NCBI RefSeq assembly: GCF_027244095.1
Contig: NC_069661.1
Coordinates: 188,560,501-188,624,500 of the forward strand
Direction of reading: 5' to 3'
DNA from: Hemicordylus capensis
Lineage: Eukaryota > Chordata > Lepidosauria > Squamata > Cordylidae
DNA length: 64,000 nucleotides
Shown here piece by piece: positions 57,708 to 64,000 of this stretch. The translations under genes and the position numbers were made by a program. Numbering within the stretch: position 1 is the stretch's first letter; the number at the start of each line of letters is the position of its first letter. The notes under the pieces are model-generated. The model worked only from the letters and a program-made list of their open reading frames with translations, was not told where the DNA came from and did not search any database.

Positions 57708-59745
57708 ATATTTATGTATTTATTTATTTATCAAATTTGTACACTGCCCCAAATTTTTGTCTCTGGGCGGTTAACAATAGCATAAAACAAGTTAAAAACA
57801 TTTATAAAAACTTAAAACAATTTAACAATTTAAAAATAAACCAGAGATTAAAACCTAAAAAAATTAAAAAGCTGCGAAAGCTTAGGCGAAAAGATGGGTT
57901 TTCAGATGTTTTTTGAAAATTGCCAGAGATGGGGATGATCGTATCTCAACAGGGAGCGCATTCCACAATCTCGGGGCAGTGACCGAGAAGGCCGGTCTCT
58001 GTGTAGCCACCAAATGAGTTGGCGGTAACTAGAGATGGACCTCTTCAGATGACCTCAGTGGACAGTGGGGCTCGTAGTGAAGAAGACACTCTCTTAAATA
58101 CCCAGGGCCTAAGCCGTTTAGGGCTTTATAAGTTATAACTAGCACTTTGTATTCTGTTCGGAAACCAATTGGCAGCTAGTGTAGCTCTATCAGTAAAGGA
58201 GTAATGTGGTCTCTCCGAGATGACCCAGAGACCAACCCGGCTGCCGTGTTCTGAACCAACTGAAGTTTCTGGGGTACGTACAAAGGCAGCCCCACATAGA
58301 GCACATTACAGAAGTCCAGTCTGGAGGTTACCAACAGATGTACCACTGTTTTGAGGTCATTGATCTTGAGAAATGGGCGCAGCTGGCGTATCAGCTGGAG
58401 CTGATAGAAAACCTGGCCACTTCCTCAACCTAAGAAACCAGAGAGAAGTGTGAATCCAGAAGTACTCCCAGACTGCAAACCTGTTCCTTTTGGGGAAGTG
58501 TAACTTCATCTATAACAGGTAGATCAAAATCGTCTCTAGGGTTCTGACCCCGCACAATAAGTACCTCCATCTTATTTGGATTCAGCTTCAGTTTATTCTC
58601 CCTCGTCCAGCCCATTACTGCTTCCAGGCAGGCATTTAGGGAGGATATGCCAGCTCCTGAAGAAGTTGACATGGAGAAGTAGATCTGGTTGTCATCAGCG
58701 TGCTGATAACACCCAGCTCCAAATCCCCTGATGATCTCTCCCAGCAGTTTTATGTAGATGTTAAAAAGCATTGGATAATGTATGGAGCCTTGAGGGATAC
58801 CATACTTAAGCTCAGATTTTGAAGAGCTACAATCTCCAATGGATACCATCTGGAATCTATCCGAGAGGTAGGAGTGGAACCACTGTAAAACAGTGCCTCC
58901 CACCCCCAGAACCCTCAGACATTCCAGAAGGATACTATGGTTGATAGTATCGAAAGCCCCTGAGAGATCCAAAAGGACCAACAGAGTCACATTTCCTCTG
59001 TCAATTCCCAATTAGAGATCATCCGTCAGGCCGACCAACTCCACCCATAGCCCGCCTACCATCTAATGCAGGCTTCTTTAGAAGAGGTCTAATGATTGCC
59101 TCCTTAAGACAAGGAGGCATCCTGCCCTCTCTCAAGAGAAGCATTTATAATTTCCACAAGGCTGTCAACAACAGCCTCCCTGCTGGATAGAACAAGCCAT
59201 GTTGGACAAGGGTCAAGAGAACAAGTGGTAGGCCTCACTGTTCCAAGCAGTGTGTCCACATCCTCAGGAGTCACAAACTGAAACCAATGCAGTCGAATCA
59301 CATAAGAGGAGTTGTTGGGTACCTCCAGTTCAGACATCAAAATAATTGTGGAGTCTCCATCTAGGCTGGTCCGAATCCGAGAGATTTTATCTGCGAAAAG
59401 CTCTTATAAACACATTGCAGTGGGTGACTGATAACTCCAAATTCTGGTTCAAGGGAGGGGGGCAATACTAGTCCCCTCACAACCCTGAACAACTCTGCTG
59501 GATGAGAACCCGCAGATGCAATACGGGCAGAAAAGAACTGCCTCTTTGCTGCACGTATTTCCTGAGCATAGATCTTTAAATGTTGCAATCTCTATGTTGC
59601 AATCTGTCAGATTCAAGTTGAGTCTTTCTCCACTTGCGCTCCAGTCGCCTACCTTGCCGCTTCAGCCCCCGTAGATCTTCTGTATACTGAGGAGCCAGTT
59701 TTGCTTCCCTGAAAGCTATGCTAGTAAAACAGGACATAAATTGTG
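57708..59745 (-). mobile_element. L2-like LINE, longest copy (about 2.04 kb), lacks the endonuclease
   Basis: Read on the minus strand: a linker before the reverse transcriptase (LKRQGRRLERKWRKTQLES; AAKRQFFSARIASAGSHPAE), then the thumb-to-palm part (VTLLVLLDLSGAFDTINHS; YGIPQGSIHYPMLFNIY; QHADDNQIYFS). The C-terminal half follows (NKMEVLIVRGQNPRDDFDLP; SLGVLLDSHFSLVS), then SRLDFCNVLYVGLPLYV. The 3' UTR ends GTACAAATTTGATAAATA(AATA)n. The catalytic YADD is HADD. Several stops and shifts split it near 59010, 59100, 59350 and 58430. The N-terminal endonuclease is absent through 5' truncation. Confidence 0.92.
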
Positions 59746-59861
59746 AAAATAAGTTATATTACTCACACAGGAGGTCATCCTTAACTATGGATTGTGTTCC
59801 TCAGCTTGCTCCAGTTAGACAGGGCCTGTTAGCCTACTTTCCAGTAGGCTTATTAAATCAC

Positions 59862-59897
59862 CTGTGTGTGTGTGTGTGTGCGCGCACGCGCGCGCGC
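59862..59897. repeat. (TG)n(CG)n alternating purine-pyrimidine tract
   Basis: About nine TG steps run straight into GCGCGCACGCGCGCGCGC, 36 bases of strict purine-pyrimidine alternation. Such a tract readily forms Z-DNA. It sits just before the satellite array. Confidence 0.95.
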
Positions 59898-59901
59898 CTC
59901 T

Positions 59902-60680
59902 CCATGTGGTATCCCCCCCATCAACTTAACACCTGGACCAATATGAACCAAATTAGGTACAGTTGTAGGGACACATATGGACACCTCAACAGCGTAATTT
60001 GTGATAATGTCATCCGCTCCCATCCAAGATGGTGGACTCGAAAGCTTTTGAGGCACAAGTGGGCTGACTTGTGAACTGCTTTGCTACAGCTGCAGGGACA
60101 CATAGGGATGTCCAAATGGCGTGCATGATGATGTCATCGACTCCAATTCAAGATGGTGGCCTCGTGAACATCTGAGACACAAACAGGCTAACTTGTGGAC
60201 TGTCTAACCGATTTAAACCAAATTAGGTACAATTGCAGTGAGTGACACACAGGGAAACTCAACGGTGTAGTTTGTGATGATGTCATCCACACTGATTCAA
60301 GATGGCTGACACATAAACTTTTGAGGCGCAAGTGGGCTAACTTGTGAACTGCTTAACCGATTTGAACCAAATTTGCTACAGCTGTAGGAACAAATAGGGA
60401 CACCGCAACAGCATAGTTTGTGACAATGTCATCCAACCCAGTTCAAGATGGTGGACATGTAAACTCTTGAGGTACAAGTGCACTAACTTGAGGACTGTCT
60501 AACCAATTTGAACCAAATTTGATACACTTGTAGTGAGTAACACACAGGGACACCTCAATCGTGTAGTTTGTAATAATGTCATCCACCTCGATCCAAGATG
60601 GTGGATACATGAACATTTGAGGTGCAAGAGATGTGAACCTCGATTTCAACCAAATTTAGTTCAGTTGTAGAGACTGTGAA
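59902..60680 (+). repeat. Array of about five 148 bp tandem repeats (forward)
   Basis: The marker word ATGTCATC occurs at 60007, 60131, 60280, 60426 and 60576, spacings 124, 149, 146 and 150 (the first unit has a deletion). Each unit carries ACTTGTGAACTGCTTAACCG or a variant, GAACCAAATTTG, ACACAGGGACACCTCAA, TTTGTGATGATGTCATCC and TTCAAGATGGTGGAC. Units differ by roughly 10-20 percent by eye. The same unit appears inverted at the window end. Confidence 0.88.
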
Positions 60681-60689
60681 AGGAAAGTA

Positions 60690-61530
60690 GGCTGATTAGT
60701 TCTTACTAGAACAACTTGTTTCAGATAGTCCTGCTTCTTAAGGTGACATGTGATTCAAGGTTTGCATCTTTAAATCCTGAACTTTCAATGCTGGGGTTCA
60801 GAAACCATATTGATAACCTACCTGCGCAACTAGTTGCAACATTTTAGCACGTGTTTTTCCAATTGCACAGCTTATAGTATCAGTTTTTTAAATTATTTAT
60901 ATTGTTTGAATCATATGTCCCTCCCTATCTAAATAAAATATTTATTCGTTAAATACATATTTTAAAAATAAGAAACATAATTTTTACAATGAAAATTAAA
61001 TATTACTTTTAAACTAAGACTGTTTTCTGCAGGGCAGGTTAGTGGAACCAACTGTCCAGTTTCAATCTTGCTACCATTAACTGTCCTTATGCTGTCTCTG
61101 AAAGAAACCATCACAAGGTTTTCACCAGTTGAAGTCACCTTGCTTCTCCTGATTGGCGTGATTTGTAGGGTGCATCTATATGATCTAGAAATTCTAAAAA
61201 CTAAGAACCCGATTTATTTGATGGTCAGCCCTGTAAATTTACACCTTTATTACAGGATAAACTACATACATGTACTTGTGCTCAATCGGTTGTATTGCTT
61301 GAGATTCTTTGGATGTTTACTTCACGTTGAATAGAATTTGCTTTTTAAGTCCATGATAAAAAGCAGGCCTTTGGTTGGTAGTGTTTGTTTAGTTGTGTGT
61401 TTGGGGAGCTGGGCTGTGGATCTTGGGGGTACTGAGGGGGTTGGCACTACTACTGACTCCTGTATTTGGAGTGGGTGGACGGATGTGGTGGTGGTCAAAC
61501 AGTCTAGTTTCCTGATGTCTTTAATTTTCA
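60690..61530. other. AT-rich stretch between repeats
   Basis: No gene or repeat recognised. Confidence 0.45.
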
Positions 61531-61537
61531 TGCTGAC

Positions 61538-61728
61538 CAGTGTTCTTTCTAAATTTTTTCATCTGTGGCCAGAATGAGTTTTGTTCTGGGCGGCAGTATC
61601 AAGGCAGTGTGTATACACATGTATTCAGAGTGGCACCTTCCTGATTCAACCTGAGTAGGATCTAAAATTATCTGAGCAGACATTAAAAAAAAAAAATTGT
61701 GAATGTGCACACCTTAGAGGGAACACTG
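61538..61728. mobile_element. hAT MITE, 191 bp, perfect 8 bp target duplication
   Basis: Left end CAGTGTTCTTTCTAA and the reverse complement of the right end, CAGTGTTCCCTCTAAGG, are hAT-type ends. Identical ATGCTGAC copies flank it at 61530-61537 and 61729-61736. Non-coding. Confidence 0.93.
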
Positions 61729-61950
61729 ATGCTGACATGTCTAGTCCTGTCAATGCCATGGTCAACCTCTTGAATGGTCAAATGACTTGGGCCAAATACA
61801 TAATAGCTCTTAAAGTTTCTCTCCTAAACTGTATAACTTAGCTGGCTCCCTGGTTTTTTGAGGAACTGGGCACAATGAAATGAATGGGACGACAGAGTGC
61901 ATGTGGTGAAAAATATCCTCAAATTATTTAGGGCTTGCTTTATGATGATG

Positions 61951-62175
61951 GGAGCCACCTAATGGCGCAGCAGGGTAATGCTTGACTAACAAGCAGAAGG
62001 CTGCTGGTTAAAATCCCCGCTGGTACTATATCGGGCAGCAGCAATATAGGAAGGTGCTGAAAGGCATCTTCTCATACTGCATGGGAGGAGTCAATGGTAA
62101 ACCCCTCCTGTATTCTACCAAAGAAAACCACAGGGGTCTGTGGGCGCCAGGAGTCGAAATCGACTTGATGGCACA
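61951..62175 (+). mobile_element. tRNA-derived SINE (same family as 18775), with 13 bp target duplication
   Basis: Head GCCACCTAATGGCGCAGCAG, B box GGTTAAAATCCCC, GGCAGCAGCAATATAGGAAG, and end GTCGAAATCGACTTGATGGC. It is flanked by identical CTTTATGATGATG at 61938-61950 and 62176-62188. The intact target copies and low divergence from 18775 suggest the youngest insertion of this family here. Confidence 0.94.
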
Positions 62176-62430
62176 CTTTATGATGATGAGAGCAGCAAAG
62201 ATGCATTATTTCTCTGCTACCATTTGTGTGTGTTGTCTGTTGTCTCTTGACGAGGCCTTCACATTGGTGGTACCAAAAACATGGAATGGCCTTGCTTAGC
62301 ATATCCTCTTTGACAATCTGCCAAACAGCTTCATCATTTCTCATTATTTTGAAAAAATTTAATGTTTGATCTGATTTTAGATACTCTTTTGTTTCATAAT
62401 TATGTATGTCTAGTGCTGTTTTTATTGTAA

Positions 62431-62765
62431 CTAGCTAACCCAGCACAGAGCATCTGTGCGGTAGTGTACTCAGCCTTTGGCTTCTCCTCCGGAGACTTCA
62501 TTTACGCCCCCCCGTCACCGCCCGCCCATTTTTATCCTCCCCCCCCTTCTGCTCACTTGGCATCTGTGGCCATGCAGCCCACCCACCTGCTCCTTGCCAG
62601 TTCATCCTGGCCACCATAACTGCCCCAGCTTGCTCTCCCCCCCACCCTCAGCCCCAGCTTGCTCTCACCCCCACCCCCACCCTCGGCCCCAGCTTGCTCT
62701 CACCCCCACCCTCGGCCCCAGCTTGTTCTCCCCCCCACCCCCACCCTCGGCCCCAGCTTGTAATA
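62431..62765 (-). mobile_element. Helitron 3' part, 5' end not found
   Basis: On the minus strand, hairpin GCACAGA-TGC-TCTGTGC (62443-62459), eight bases TGGGTTAG, then CTAG before a T. This is a textbook Helitron 3' end and the cleanest of three in the window. The interior to the right holds the minisatellite below. No TC-type 5' end was found, so the copy is probably truncated. Confidence 0.7.
62622..62765. repeat. Minisatellite with alternating 29 and 35 bp units
   Basis: GCCCCAGCTTG starts at 62622, 62651, 62686, 62715 and 62750, so spacings are 29, 35, 29 and 35. The unit is GCCCCAGCTTGCTCTC plus a CCCCCACC run whose length makes the difference. Confidence 0.92.
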
Positions 62766-62769
62766 TAAA

Positions 62770-63369
62770 CTGTTTTGAGTGTATGTTTAACAGAAAAGCA
62801 GGTTAGAAATGATAAACAGTCAATATCTCCCAGATTGTTCCCCCTTCTACTCTAATGAAGCTGAAGTGTAAAATCATTTTGACAATTAAAACTAGGTCTT
62901 TTCATGCATTTTTCCATTGGTCATAGAGAGGACAAAAAAATAAACTGGATATTATTATTTTGTTGTATATGGTGTTAAAGACTGTGCTCTAGAGCTGAGG
63001 GATCATATGTGTGAGCTGTGTAAAAATCATAGTTGTATGTAAGCTTAGAGATGTAAATCTAGCCTTCCCAGTGCAATTTAATTATGCAAGATGAAAGGAA
63101 TGCCTAGTGGCAATTTATTCACACTGTAAGAAAAAAATGTTTTATACAATACATATAATTAAACAGCTTTTGAGCAAGATGTTTCTTAGTCATAACAGTG
63201 ACTATATAATAAGAACCAGGTTATAATCTTAGTAATTTGGTCCATGTGTTCTGAATTTAATTTGTATGTAATACAGACCTCAGAGCTTCTAGATTTTCAT
63301 GTGTGTAACTCTGAAAGAATTGTCCCAAGTGTTTGTCTAAACAGAAACAAACTATATTTCACAAATGAA
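62770..63369. other. AT-rich stretch without recognised features
   Basis: No gene or repeat recognised between the minisatellite and the second satellite array. Confidence 0.45.
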
Positions 63370-64000
63370 GGTAGAACTCAGTACCTGACACTGAAGCACA
63401 TGTGTCCACCATCTGGAATTGTGGTGGATGACATAATCACAAACTATGTGTTCGATGTGTCCCTACAACTATACCAAATTTGGTCCAGATTGGTTCCCAC
63501 TTGCACCTCAAACGTTCATGTGTCTGCCATCTTGAATCAGGTGGATGACATCATTACAAACTACACACTTGAACCATGCCTGTGTGTCCTTACAGGTGTT
63601 GCAAATTTGGTTCAAATCAGTTATGCAGTTCACAGGTTAGCCCAATTACACCTCAAATGTTCACATGTCCACCATCTTGAACTGGAGTGGATGACATCAT
63701 CACAAACCATGCTGTTGAGGTGTCCCTGTGTGTCACTCACTACAGTTGTAACAAATTTGGTTCAAATCAGTTAGGCAGTCCCACAAGTTAGCCTTCTTGT
63801 TCCTCATCATTTACACATCTGCCATCTTGGATCAGGGTGGATGACATCATCACAAACTTTGCTGTTGAGGCATTCCTATGTGTCCTTACAGCTGTAGCAA
63901 ATTTGGTTCAAATCGGTTAGGTGATTCACAAGTTAGCTCACTTGCGGCTCAAATGTTCATGTGTCTGCCATTTTGAATGGGGGTGGATGACATAACCACA
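63370..64000 (-). repeat. Array of 148 bp tandem repeats (inverted), runs off the window
   Basis: The inverse marker GATGACAT occurs at 63428, 63544, 63690, 63840 and 63986, spacings 116, 146, 150 and 146. Units carry CATGTGTCTGCCATCTTGAA, GGTGGATGACATCATCACAA and AATTTGGTTCAAATCGGTTA, the complements of the unit at 59902. The array is cut by the window end, so its full size is unknown. Confidence 0.88.

Noticed and set aside
59902-60680. CRISPR-like regular array
   Set aside because: Units are contiguous 148 bp repeats with no unique spacers, in a vertebrate genome.
63244-63774. 176-codon open frame with repeated DDIITNY-like words
   Set aside because: The peptide repeats only because the DNA is a tandem array of about 148 bp; unit lengths that are not multiples of three shift the frame between units. 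Satellite, not gene.

Overview
This window looks like nuclear DNA from a squamate reptile (lizard or snake). One vertebrate gene, YEATS4 (GAS41), is spread over seven coding exons with long introns. The repeats are typical of squamates: a Sauria-type SINE, CR1 and L2-like LINE 3' ends, other tRNA- and 5S rRNA-headed SINEs, many non-autonomous hAT and TA-target DNA elements, and short Helitrons. I saw no retroviral or LTR element and no bacterial-type feature.

Layout. Positions 1 to about 6190 are AT-rich, nearly free of repeats and without a convincing coding exon. They end near a poly(A) signal and are best read as the long 3' UTR of the gene upstream of YEATS4, which by vertebrate gene order should be CPSF6. 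A short repeat-bearing spacer (6.2-9.4 kb) leads to a CpG-rich promoter (9.4-9.8 kb). YEATS4 runs on the + strand from its ATG at 9722 to its stop at 19385. The seven exons give 227 residues with every splice junction in frame, the same length as human GAS41. Its 3' UTR probably ends near 20.2 kb.

From 20.5 to 33.2 kb lies a repeat-rich intergenic stretch with foldback DNA elements, a Helitron, two SINE families that share a body but have different RNA-derived heads, L2-like LINEs, and a 2 kb Tx1-like LINE that splits a SINE in two. A second large CpG island (33.2-34.5 kb) has a good splice donor at 33907 and no recognised coding exon. By synteny it is probably the promoter and 5' non-coding exon of FRS2, so 34-64 kb would be FRS2 intron 1. 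That intron holds more MITEs, a 905 bp Helitron, a 2 kb L2-like LINE, and two arrays of a roughly 148 bp tandem repeat in opposite orientation, the second running off the window end.

The only host protein seen in full is YEATS4, a reader of acylated histone tails shared by the SRCAP and TIP60 chromatin complexes. The most unusual content is structural: the many long inverted repeats, the Helitron family with paired changes in its terminal hairpin, the 5S/tRNA chimeric SINE relationship, and the inverted 148 bp satellite arrays. All family names rest on reading and memory of sequence motifs; no database search was possible.
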